Source: Bacteroidales bacterium UBA4788
GTDB lineage: Bacteria > Bacteroidota > Bacteroidia > Bacteroidales > VadinHA17
DNA: 60,294 bases
Assembly (NCBI GenBank): GCA_002402965.1
Contig: DHGW01000010.1
Coordinates: 11,135-71,428, forward strand
Reading direction: 5' to 3'
Shown: positions 42,481-49,609 of the stretch, piece after piece
Numbering within the stretch: the first letter of the stretch is position 1
Layout: every line of letters begins with the position of its first letter
The notes under the pieces: generated by a model
What the model was told of the DNA's origin: nothing
Databases searched by the model: none
Seen by the model: the letters and a program-made list of their open reading frames with translations, nothing else
Position numbers and translations under genes: made by a program

Positions 42481-43182
42481 ATGGAACTTCTTCAACAGAT
42501 TCTTGAGAATTCCCAATACTCGTTCATTACCGCAGCAATACTGGGGCTGATGACTGCCATCAGCCCGTGCCCGCTGGCTACAAACATCTCGGCAATTGGT
42601 TTTATCAGCCGTGACCTGACTGACCGTAGAAGGGTCTTCCTGAATGGCCTGGTTTATACCCTTGGCAGAGCTATAACATATGTCGGCATTGCATTGATAA
42701 TCTTCTTTGGTGCAAGCCAGATGGACATATCCGGATGGTTCCAGAAATGGGGAGAAAGGTTGCTTGGTCCGGTACTTATAATTATTGGTCTCTTTATGCT
42801 CGATTTCCTAAAGATTAAGCTGCCGGGCAGTATGGAGTCATTCACGGAGAAGATAGGGGAGAAGGGCAGAAAGAGTTATTTGAATACTCTTCTGCTTGGT
42901 ATTTTGTTTGCCATGGCCTTCTGCCCGTACAGCGGTGTTCTCTATTTCGTCATGCTCATTCCGATGACAGTGGCGAGCCCCGAAGGGCTGTATCTTCCGG
43001 TGATCTTTGCCATTGCGACAGGGATACCCGTGATTGTCTTCGCCTGGCTCCTGGCTTACGCAGTAAGTAATGTAGGCAAGATGTACAGCCGGGTTAAAAC
43101 CTTCGAAATCTGGTTTCGCAGGGTGGTGGCTGTACTGTTCATCGGAGTAGGGATCTATTATGTGATAGTAACCCTTTTGTAA
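42481..43182 (+). CDS. ArsG-like / CcdA-DsbD-type membrane protein
   Basis: This 233-residue membrane protein has six hydrophobic segments. It has the DsbD/CcdA motif SPCPLATNISA in the first helix and CPYSGVLYF in the fourth, giving the pair of membrane Cys that shuttle electrons. It is related to ArsG (described as an aromatic arsenical efflux permease) and to CcdA. It could carry electrons to the ArsF-like protein outside, or export arsenicals. It starts 4 nt after the arsF-like gene. Confidence 0.82.
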   Translation: MELLQQILENSQYSFITAAILGLMTAISPCPLATNISAIGFISRDLTDRRRVFLNGLVYTLGRAITYVGIALIIFFGASQMDISGWFQKWGERLLGPVLIIIGLFMLDFLKIKLPGSMESFTEKIGEKGRKSYLNTLLLGILFAMAFCPYSGVLYFVMLIPMTVASPEGLYLPVIFAIATGIPVIVFAWLLAYAVSNVGKMYSRVKTFEIWFRRVVAVLFIGVGIYYVIVTLL

Positions 43183-43199
43183 AAAAATTTAGTAATGTA

Positions 43200-43219
43200 T
43201 TTCGGGTTTTTGCGAAATG
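43200..43219. promoter_or_regulatory. ArsR-type operator, site c
   Basis: TTTCG-GGTTTTTG-CGAAATG lies 17 nt before the ArsP-like permease ATG, the same distance as site b to its gene. Confidence 0.75.
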
Positions 43220-43236
43220 ATAATCTTTAACTTAAA

Positions 43237-44580
43237 ATGGAACTGAAGAAAGAACTTAAAATCCTGCTGTGGATCACTGTAGTATTTGTTTTTGCGTTTT
43301 TCATGCCTATTGAAAGTGCCCGTTTTAACACTGCAATTACAGCAACTTTCGATCTGGTTAAGTGGTATGCAAGGGAGCACGTAATACTGTGTCTGCTTCC
43401 TGCATTCTTCATTGCCGGGGTTATCTCGGTATTTGTCAGCCAGGGGTCGGTGATAAAGTACTTCGGAGCAAATGCGAAGAAATGGCTGGCCTATTCGGTA
43501 GCTGCAGTTTCAGGCACTGTACTGGCGGTCTGTTCATGCACAATACTGCCGCTTTTTTCAAGTATTCACAAGCGCGGTGCAGGTCTTGGCCCGGCAATAG
43601 CATTCCTCTATTCAGGTCCGGCCATAAATATTCTTGCCATCATTCTTACAGCCAGGATCCTTGGGTTTGAAATGGGTATTGCCAGGGTCATCGGCGCAGT
43701 CTCATTCAGCGTAATAATCGGGTTGATTATGTCCCTGATCTATCGCAAAGAGGAATTGCAGAAGAAGGCAGACCAGATGAATATTATTGCGGAACCGGAG
43801 AAGAGACCTATGTGGCAGACCATGACCCATTTTTTTACACTGGTGATCATACTGGTCTTTGCAAACTGGGGCAGCCCGGCTGCTGATGATACTTCAAGTG
43901 TATGGTACTATATCTTTACCTACAAATGGTATATAACGGGATTTTTCAGCCTGGTTCTTGCATGGTCACTGATCAAAATCCTTAAGATCAAATGGCAGTG
44001 GGTACTAGCCGCGGCAGTTGTTACCGTGATTTCGGTGCTGCTGTCGAACACCTTTATTGAAAGTGCGAAGCTTAGGCCCCTGGTTCCAATGGTTGTGGGG
44101 ATAGCAGCATTAAGCATAATTACACTCTTCGATAAGCAGGAAGAGGAAAACCGTGAGTGGACACTCTCCACATGGGGTTTCGCCAAGCAGATTATTCCCC
44201 TTTTGGGAATTGGGGTTGTGATAGCAGGTTTTCTGCTTGGTTCAACACATGACGGCCAGAGCATTGCCGGCATCATTCCCAATGAATGGATAGCTAACCT
44301 GGTCGGAGGTAACTCCGTGTTCTCGAATTTCTTTGCATCAATTGTCGGAGCGTTCATGTATTTCGCAACGCTGACCGAGGTTCCGATTCTGCAGGGACTG
44401 ATTGCCTCCGGTATGGGTAAAGGCCCCGCCCTGGCACTGCTTCTTGCCGGACCTTCACTTTCATTACCAAATATGCTGGTTATAAGGGGTATTATTGGTA
44501 ATCAAAAAACCATTGTTTATGTAAGTCTGGTTGTGGTAATGGCTACAATATCAGGTCTTATATACGGATCAATCTTTTAA
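43237..44580 (+). CDS. ArsP/YraQ-type permease (DUF318)
   Basis: This 447-residue membrane protein has about ten membrane segments. The family motif is AVCSCTILPLFSSI with a Cys pair, then FLYSGPAINI; the second half repeats the pattern (LTEVPILQGLIASGMGKG, LLLAGPSLSLPNMLVI). Campylobacter ArsP exports trivalent organoarsenicals such as methyl- and aryl-arsenites. The neighbouring arsEFG-like set fits that role. It has its own copy of the ArsR-type dyad. Confidence 0.87.
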   Translation: MELKKELKILLWITVVFVFAFFMPIESARFNTAITATFDLVKWYAREHVILCLLPAFFIAGVISVFVSQGSVIKYFGANAKKWLAYSVAAVSGTVLAVCSCTILPLFSSIHKRGAGLGPAIAFLYSGPAINILAIILTARILGFEMGIARVIGAVSFSVIIGLIMSLIYRKEELQKKADQMNIIAEPEKRPMWQTMTHFFTLVIILVFANWGSPAADDTSSVWYYIFTYKWYITGFFSLVLAWSLIKILKIKWQWVLAAAVVTVISVLLSNTFIESAKLRPLVPMVVGIAALSIITLFDKQEEENREWTLSTWGFAKQIIPLLGIGVVIAGFLLGSTHDGQSIAGIIPNEWIANLVGGNSVFSNFFASIVGAFMYFATLTEVPILQGLIASGMGKGPALALLLAGPSLSLPNMLVIRGIIGNQKTIVYVSLVVVMATISGLIYGSIF

Positions 44581-44642
44581 ATCGCCAATTCTCGATGAAG
44601 GAGTTTCAGTATCCTTACAAGAAGACAATTGAACTGGCCTGA

Positions 44643-44675
44643 GGGGCTGCCTCGGTCGCAGGTAGCTGTCGCCCC
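44643..44675. repeat. GC-rich hairpin after the permease gene
   Basis: GGGGC (44643-44647) pairs with GCCCC (44671-44675), with an inner GCTGCCT/AGGTAGC stem containing one G-U pair. It may be part of the permease terminator. Confidence 0.45.
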
Positions 44676-44699
44676 TGCCTGGATTATTGTTTTAATAAA

Positions 44700-44725
44700 G
44701 CCCTGGAGTTGGGGTGTTCCAGGGC
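44700..44725. terminator. Perfect 8-bp hairpin in the permease/Cys-rich gap
   Basis: GCCCTGGA and TCCAGGGC flank a 10-nt loop between the convergent permease and Cys-rich genes. No clear U-run follows. Confidence 0.5.
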
Positions 44726-44740
44726 AACCTGTCGGAAGAG

Positions 44741-44783
44741 ATTGAGATACTGCCTCCTCTGTGGGTCTTGGCAGTATCTCAAT
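44741..44783. repeat. 14-bp perfect inverted repeat
   Basis: ATTGAGATACTGCC (44741-44754) and GGCAGTATCTCAAT (44770-44783) are perfect arms around a 15-nt loop, 35 nt past the stop of the Cys-rich gene. It is the strongest hairpin in the window outside 32656-32696 and is a likely terminator for that gene. Confidence 0.6.
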
Positions 44784-44817
44784 GCAGTCCGGGTACAATT
44801 AAAAGAGAATGCAGAAA

Positions 44818-45153
44818 TTATTTTTTCACTGCATGTTTACTGCATTTTGCCGGATCACATTTTGCATCAGGTCCAGTTTTGTCACATTCAGCCTTGCATG
44901 CCGGATCACATTTGCCTTCCTTGCATTTTGCCGGATCACAGTTTGCACCTGAATGCTTTACCTGGGATCCTGGTACCGGTGCTTCGCCGGTGGCCATTCC
45001 ACATTCTGCAGCTGAGGGGCACTTTGAACAGTCCTTTACTGCTTCTGTTTTGGCTTTTTTATCCTTCTTTTCATCGCTTTGGGCATTTACCGTCGTCATC
45101 ACAACGAATGCAAATATTACCAGAGCTGAAATTCCAAAGATGACTTTCTTCAT
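44818..45153 (-). CDS. Exported Cys-rich, metallothionein-like protein
   Basis: This 111-residue protein has a signal peptide (1-25, ending TVNAQ) and a mature part that is mostly Lys, Asp, Ala and Cys. Ten cysteines occur as DCSKC, ECG, CDPAKC, GKCDPACKAEC and CDPAKC. The CDPxxC unit is repeated, and a 17-nt DNA segment containing GCCGGATCACA is repeated with it. The composition suggests soft-metal or arsenite binding outside the cytoplasm. It is divergent from the two-component system and shares its regulatory gap. I choose ATG 45153; nine codons upstream there is another ATG. I know of no named family. Confidence 0.72.
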   Translation of the reverse strand: MKKVIFGISALVIFAFVVMTTVNAQSDEKKDKKAKTEAVKDCSKCPSAAECGMATGEAPVPGSQVKHSGANCDPAKCKEGKCDPACKAECDKTGPDAKCDPAKCSKHAVKK

Positions 45154-45177
45154 GACTTTAAGAGTTTTTGTTCGGGT

Positions 45178-45185
45178 CAAAATTA
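45178..45185 (-). promoter_or_regulatory. Bacteroidota -7 box for the Cys-rich gene
   Basis: The minus-strand sequence TAATTTTG is an exact match, about 25 nt before the ATG. Its -33 region overlaps the first GTTATAC of the direct-repeat site (45207-45246), a geometry suited to activation by a bound regulator. Confidence 0.55.
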
Positions 45186-45206
45186 AGGAGACAGTTCTGT
45201 AATCAG

Positions 45207-45246
45207 GTTATACCGTCGTTAAATCGTGTTATACTGATGTTAAATC
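45207..45246. promoter_or_regulatory. Direct-repeat site, probably for the adjacent OmpR-type regulator
   Basis: GTTATAC-N4-GTTAAATC occurs twice with a 21-bp period. The four GTTA half-sites start at 45207, 45218, 45228 and 45239, so they lie on one face of the helix, as in tandem OmpR/PhoB sites. The site lies between the divergent Cys-rich gene and the kinase gene. Confidence 0.68.
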
Positions 45247-45270
45247 ATCATGTGCAATTTGAAATCTGTG

Positions 45271-45278
45271 TATTTTTG
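45271..45278 (+). promoter_or_regulatory. -7 box for the kinase/regulator operon
   Basis: TATTTTTG fits TAnnTTTG and ends only 5 nt before the ATG at 45284. The transcript would be nearly leaderless, or another promoter is used. Confidence 0.4.
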
Positions 45279-45283
45279 AGCTC

Positions 45284-46549
45284 ATGAAAAGGTCACGTAA
45301 ACAGCTTATAATACTTACACTCGCCTTTGGAGCCCTGTTAGCCCTTGCCGCGATTCAGTTCTCGTGGATACAGAAGGCTGCCCGGATGCAGGAAGCCCAG
45401 TTCAGCCACAGCGTTGACATGGCAATGCACAGGATTGTTGAGACACTCTCAGAAAATGAGGCAATTTGCAGCGAGGTTAATAACTGCCTTAGACAGGGAA
45501 GGAATGAGTCATGCATGGTCGTGATGAAAACCAGGGAAGAGTGGGAGAATATGAAATCCCTTATCAGTCAGGATCTTGGTTTCTACGGGATAGGTCTTGA
45601 CTTTGAGTTTGATATTATTGATGCCAGGCAGGCAACACAAATCCCTCAGGCAAGGAATACCTATCTCAGCGAGAGCCTGGAGGAGATGCTTGAAAGATCA
45701 GGATATAAATTAATCCTCAGGTTTCCTGAAAAGCGCGACTTCATTCGCGCCCAGATTGGAGACATGTTCATTTTCTCCCTGATCCTCCTGCTTCTTATAT
45801 CACTCTCCTTTATCATTATCTATAACTTTTACAGGAGGGAAAGGCTCCTGTCCGGGAGTATTGTGGATTTCATTAATAATGTAACCCATGAATTCAAAAC
45901 TCCGCTTACCAATATTTCACTTGCCAACAGCATGCTCTCAAAAAATGAAAAGGTGGAAAGCGATGAGAAACTAGCATTTTACTCGTCTGTAATAAAAACG
46001 GAGCAGGCCAAACTGAATGAAAAGGTAGAGAAGCTGCTGAAAACCGACTTTGCCGACCTTGAAAAATATAATACTGCGGAAAAGATTGATGTCTCAGCAG
46101 TTGCGGACAATATTGCGGAGACCTTCAGGGTACAGGTTGAACAGAAAGGAGGTAAAATTGAAGTTGTAAAAACAGGCGGACACTTCAGTGTGAATGGAAA
46201 CATTGACCTGTTTCACATTGCCCTCGGCAACCTTGTTGACAACGCAGTCAAGTATTCTGGTCAACCGCCTGAGATCTTCATGAAAATTTCTTCATCGGAT
46301 CACAGGCTTGTAATTGAAATTGAAGATAACGGCCCGGGGATTCCGAAGGAATACAGGTCAAGGGTTTTTGACAAATATTTCCGCGTGCCCTCCGGCAACA
46401 CTCACAGTGTTGACGGCTTTGGACTCGGTCTGTACCAGGTCAACAGGATAGTTGCCGGGATGAAAGGCAACATCAGAATCACGAACAGGAAGGAGGGAGG
46501 ACTCTCGATAATCCTCGACCTTCCGGCAGCAACAGGCAATGACAGATAA
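45284..46549 (+). CDS. Membrane sensor histidine kinase of the arsenic locus
   Basis: This 421-residue kinase has a membrane helix at 8-26, an extracytoplasmic sensor at 30-160 and a second helix at 161-181. The DHp domain has His202 (NVTHEFKTPLTN) and the ATPase domain has N-box VDNAVKYS and G-boxes EDNGPGIP and GFGLGLYQV. There is no HAMP domain. The sensor contains three Cys (62, 68 and 77) within 16 residues, an arrangement that could bind arsenite or respond to disulfide stress. The last codons overlap the regulator gene by 11 nt. Confidence 0.93.
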   Translation: MKRSRKQLIILTLAFGALLALAAIQFSWIQKAARMQEAQFSHSVDMAMHRIVETLSENEAICSEVNNCLRQGRNESCMVVMKTREEWENMKSLISQDLGFYGIGLDFEFDIIDARQATQIPQARNTYLSESLEEMLERSGYKLILRFPEKRDFIRAQIGDMFIFSLILLLLISLSFIIIYNFYRRERLLSGSIVDFINNVTHEFKTPLTNISLANSMLSKNEKVESDEKLAFYSSVIKTEQAKLNEKVEKLLKTDFADLEKYNTAEKIDVSAVADNIAETFRVQVEQKGGKIEVVKTGGHFSVNGNIDLFHIALGNLVDNAVKYSGQPPEIFMKISSSDHRLVIEIEDNGPGIPKEYRSRVFDKYFRVPSGNTHSVDGFGLGLYQVNRIVAGMKGNIRITNRKEGGLSIILDLPAATGNDR

Positions 46550-47279
46550 TTTCGAAAACACCAGGATACTTCTTGCAGAGGATGATACCAATCTTGGATT
46601 TCTGCTGGTTGACTTTCTTGAGTCAAACGGTTTTGAGGTCAAACTGTATCGCGATGGCCAGTCTGCCTTTCAGGGATTCACAAGAACAGGAGCCGAATTT
46701 TGTTTGATTGACATAATGCTTCCCGGCATGGACGGGTTTACACTGACCGGTAAAATCAAGGAGCTGAACAGCGATGTCCCGGTGATAATACTATCCGCAC
46801 GATCTCTCAAGGAAGACAAGATATTGGGTTTTCGCCTTGGGGTGGATGACTATATCACAAAACCCTTCGAGGAGGAAGAACTGCTTTACCGGATCAGGGC
46901 AGTGCTCAACAGGCTGAAACATTCAGTCAAAAATTCGACACAGGATTTTACGGCAATCAAAATCGGTGAATTCCTTTTCGATCCTCAGAGTCTGATGCTT
47001 ACCAGGGGCGGCAGTTCACAGAGAATGACCATAAAGGAGAGCAGGATACTTCTTAAACTCGCTGGCTCCCAGAATAAAATAGTTACACGTGACGAGATCA
47101 TGATCGATGTATGGGGTGAGGCTGACTACTATACGGGTCGAAGCCTTGATGTATTCATCTCCAAGCTGAGGAGTTACCTGAGATCGGACCCGTCAGTCCA
47201 GATCACCACCATCCCCACTCTCGGGTACAAGCTTGAGGTAAATGCCCAGGAGAGACTGTTTCGTAATTTTACGAAATGA
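46539..47279 (+). CDS. OmpR-family response regulator
   Basis: This 246-residue regulator has a receiver domain (phospho-Asp in CLIDIMLPGMDG, conserved Lys in DDYITKPF) and a winged-helix domain (about 145-240; TIKESRILLKLAGSQ and GRSLDVFISKLRSYL). It is the partner of the kinase it overlaps. Its likely target is the GTTA direct-repeat site at 45207-45246. The final seven codons (LFRNFTK) and the stop are encoded by ArsR-type operator d. Confidence 0.94.
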   Translation: MTDNFENTRILLAEDDTNLGFLLVDFLESNGFEVKLYRDGQSAFQGFTRTGAEFCLIDIMLPGMDGFTLTGKIKELNSDVPVIILSARSLKEDKILGFRLGVDDYITKPFEEEELLYRIRAVLNRLKHSVKNSTQDFTAIKIGEFLFDPQSLMLTRGGSSQRMTIKESRILLKLAGSQNKIVTRDEIMIDVWGEADYYTGRSLDVFISKLRSYLRSDPSVQITTIPTLGYKLEVNAQERLFRNFTK

Positions 47280-47288
47280 TTATATTTG
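47259..47288 (+). promoter_or_regulatory. ArsR-type operator, site d, with -7 box
   Basis: TTTCG-TAATTTTA-CGAAATG (47259-47278) overlaps the end of the response-regulator gene. TATATTTG (47281-47288) follows as an exact -7 box, so the operator covers the expected -33 region. The promoter would serve the rhodanese fragment, arsC, the arsM-like gene and acr3. Confidence 0.75.
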
Positions 47289-47346
47289 ACTTTTCAAATT
47301 CTCGGGAATTAATATCGTAGTAAGAGATACTTTCTTGCAAGTGGCC

Positions 47347-47535
47347 ATGGCTGAATTATTTCATAATATAGGTTTCACAAGCTCAGGTTTCCTGAACCTT
47401 TCAGCTCGCGAAGCATATGCCGAGGCAATGCACGGCAAGGCAGTCATTGTTGACGTAAGGGAGGACCGGCTTACAGGTTACAAGAACTTTGATGTCCCGA
47501 GGCTCATGCGTTTGTCAGTTGAGACCGAGGAATAA
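47347..47535 (+). pseudogene. Truncated rhodanese-domain gene
   Basis: The 62-residue product matches only the first half of a rhodanese domain: LSAREAYAEAMHGKAVIVDVRE and GYKNFDVPR in outline. The active-site Cys loop and C-terminal half are missing, and the frame ends right before heptad and octad repeats. Complete rhodanese genes of this type occur in Bacteroidota ars clusters. It is most likely a decayed remnant, though a short product could still be made from promoter d. Confidence 0.7.
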
Positions 47536-47540
47536 ATAAC

Positions 47541-47616
47541 AGGGAGCAGGCAGTGGGCAATCGTGAAATAAAGGTTTTAATACATGAAAATCAAGACTGC
47601 AAGACTGCAAGACTGC
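47541..47616. repeat. Heptad and octad tandem repeats
   Basis: Three degenerate heptads (AGGGAGC, AGGCAGT, GGGCAAT; 47541-47561) are followed by three perfect copies of the octamer AAGACTGC (47593-47616). They lie exactly where the rhodanese gene is cut off, so slippage or recombination there may have removed its 3' half. Confidence 0.8.
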
Positions 47617-47663
47617 AGGACTTTCAGAGCTTCAGACCCAAATAGCGGACAAACAGGCACACA

Positions 47664-48083
47664 ATGAAAATACTGATTCTTTGTACGGGGAACAGCTGCC
47701 GCAGCCAGATGGCTCACGGCTTCCTGCAATCATACGATGAAAACATGTATGTCAGATCCGGAGGAACAGAGCCGGCTGTCCGGATCAATCCGAAAGCTGT
47801 GGAGGTTATGGCAGAAATCGGGATAGATATAAGCCATCATACCCCTCATTTTGTCGATGAATACCTGGATGAGGAGTGGGACTATGTGATTACTGTATGC
47901 GATCACGCAAATGAAACATGTCCTGCATTTTTTGGCAAGGTAAAGCACCGGCTTCATCTCGGGTTCGAGGATCCATCACATGCCACCGGGACACCGGAGT
48001 TCATCCACAATGAATACATCCGTATCCGCGACCAGATTCGTGAGACATTCCTTAGGTTTTATAACGAAAACATTAAAAGCTAA
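47664..48083 (+). CDS. arsC: Arsenate reductase, thioredoxin-coupled LMW-PTP type
   Basis: This 139-residue ArsC reduces arsenate to arsenite. The phosphatase-like P-loop is CTGNSCRSQ (Cys7, Cys12), and the redox pair Cys79 and Cys86 lies in VCDHANETCPAFFG. This triad arrangement marks the thioredoxin-dependent pI258 class. Its product is exported by Acr3 encoded downstream. It lies 1 nt ahead of the arsM-like gene. Confidence 0.95.
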   Translation: MKILILCTGNSCRSQMAHGFLQSYDENMYVRSGGTEPAVRINPKAVEVMAEIGIDISHHTPHFVDEYLDEEWDYVITVCDHANETCPAFFGKVKHRLHLGFEDPSHATGTPEFIHNEYIRIRDQIRETFLRFYNENIKS

Positions 48084-48084
48084 A

Positions 48085-48402
48085 ATGAAACCTTCTGATT
48101 TAAAGCTAATTGTTCAGGAAAAATATGGAAAAATAGCCTCATCTGCTGAGACCGATTCCGGTTCATGCTGCTGTACGCCCGGGTGTTGTTCATCCGAAGG
48201 TCTGCAAGCTTTCAATGAGAGCTACAATCACCTGGATGAATACCTGGGATTCATTAAGCAGAACGGCTTCGCTGGTATGAAAATCCACAAGGAAAAGAGA
48301 ATTGAAATGCCGGATGGAGTCATCTCTCATCACGACGGGATAGAAGAGTCCGGAGTATTCAGTATTACAATTTCGGCCAGTAAGCCACACTTGGTCGGCT
48401 GA
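48085..48402 (+). CDS. Internally deleted ArsM-like protein
   Basis: This 105-residue protein joins the two ends of a Bacteroidota arsenite methyltransferase. Residues 1-54 resemble the ArsM N-terminus (LKLIVQEKYGKIASS, Cys cluster SCCCTPGCCSS, FNESYNHLD). Residues 55-105 resemble its C-terminus (EYLGFIKQNGF, EKRIEMPDG, GVFSITISASKP). The SAM-binding core (about 160-170 residues) is absent, so methylation is not possible. The frame is intact across the junction near 48244. It could be a relic or a small Cys-rich arsenic-binding protein. Confidence 0.72.
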   Translation: MKPSDLKLIVQEKYGKIASSAETDSGSCCCTPGCCSSEGLQAFNESYNHLDEYLGFIKQNGFAGMKIHKEKRIEMPDGVISHHDGIEESGVFSITISASKPHLVG

Positions 48403-48471
48403 TTACCACTTTGAACAGGAACCGCGACAATCCACATCGAATCGTATATCGCAAATCAAAATATTCTGTTT

Positions 48472-49527
48472 ATGCCATCAAAGAAGCGTCTCAAATTACT
48501 CGACAGGTATCTCACCCTGTGGATAATTCTGGCAATGCTTGCCGGGGTAGTAATCGGCTGGATCAGCCCTGAGATAGCCGGTTTCTGGAACAGTCTCTCG
48601 AGTGGAACCACAAACATCCCCATTGCAATCGGATTGATAGTTATGATGTACCCCCCACTGGCGAAGGTAAAGTACGAGGAGTTGCCTGATGTCTTCAGAA
48701 ACACAAAGGTACTAGGGCTGTCTCTTGTGCAGAACTGGGTCATCGGACCGGTGCTTATGTTCCTTCTCGCCATCCTTTTCCTGAGGTTCAACGTGGATTA
48801 CATGTACGGACTGATACTTATCGGCCTGGCGCGGTGCATAGCCATGGTGATTGTCTGGAACGACCTGGCTAAAGGTGATACCCAGTACGCCGCAGGACTC
48901 GTTGCCTTTAACTCCATCTTTCAGGTGCTCTTTTTCTCTGTCTATGCATACCTGTTTATTGCGGTACTGCCCGGCTGGTTCGGGCTGCCGGTCAATGATG
49001 CCGTTGAACAGATCACAATAAGGCAGATTGCCAAAAGCGTATTTATTTACCTGGGAATACCTTTCCTGGCCGGGTTCCTGACGCGATTCATCCTTATAAG
49101 AGTGAAGAGCAAAGAGTGGTACCATGCAAAATTCATTCCTAAGATCAGTCCGCTGACCCTCATTGCACTGCTTTTCACAATCTTCGTAATGTTCTCACTG
49201 AAAGGCGAATATATAGTTAAGATACCTCTCGATGTGATCCGGATAGCTATCCCGCTTATTATATACTTCATCATTATGTTCTTTGTCTCGTTCTTCATGA
49301 GCAGGAGGGCTGGGGCCAATTATGAGCAGACTGCAACCCTGTCGTTCACTGCTGCCAGCAATAATTTTGAACTGGCAATAGCTGTTGCCATCTCTGTTTT
49401 CGGCATTAATTCAGGTGAGGCATTCGCTGCCGTGATCGGGCCGCTGATAGAGGTGCCGGTGATGATCGCACTGGTAAACGTTGCTCTCCGGATGAAAGCG
49501 AAATACTTCAGGCAGGCCGAAGGTTGA
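48472..49527 (+). CDS. acr3: Arsenite efflux permease Acr3
   Basis: This 351-residue carrier of the BART superfamily has ten membrane segments. It carries the Acr3 signature GLARCIAMVIVWNDLAKGD, with the conserved Cys essential for arsenite transport, and FTAASNNFELAIAVAI in the second half. It exports As(OH)3, the product of ArsC. It follows the arsM-like gene by 69 nt without a recognisable promoter or fifth operator, so it is probably read from promoter d. Confidence 0.95.
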   Translation: MPSKKRLKLLDRYLTLWIILAMLAGVVIGWISPEIAGFWNSLSSGTTNIPIAIGLIVMMYPPLAKVKYEELPDVFRNTKVLGLSLVQNWVIGPVLMFLLAILFLRFNVDYMYGLILIGLARCIAMVIVWNDLAKGDTQYAAGLVAFNSIFQVLFFSVYAYLFIAVLPGWFGLPVNDAVEQITIRQIAKSVFIYLGIPFLAGFLTRFILIRVKSKEWYHAKFIPKISPLTLIALLFTIFVMFSLKGEYIVKIPLDVIRIAIPLIIYFIIMFFVSFFMSRRAGANYEQTATLSFTAASNNFELAIAVAISVFGINSGEAFAAVIGPLIEVPVMIALVNVALRMKAKYFRQAEG

Positions 49528-49609
49528 TGGCAGGGCGCCTCAACGAGCCGATTGGCTGTCACAGGGAGGCCGGAAGGACCTTTTGCTGGCCGCTCAGACC
49601 GGTGAATTC

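Noticed and set aside
47593..47616. Phase-variable contingency repeat controlling arsC
   Set aside because: The octads are outside any frame and away from the promoter box at 47281, so on/off switching has no visible mechanism.
41386..49527. Mobile element carrying the arsenic locus
   Set aside because: No transposase, integrase, tRNA site or matching terminal repeats are visible; only suggestive borders were seen.
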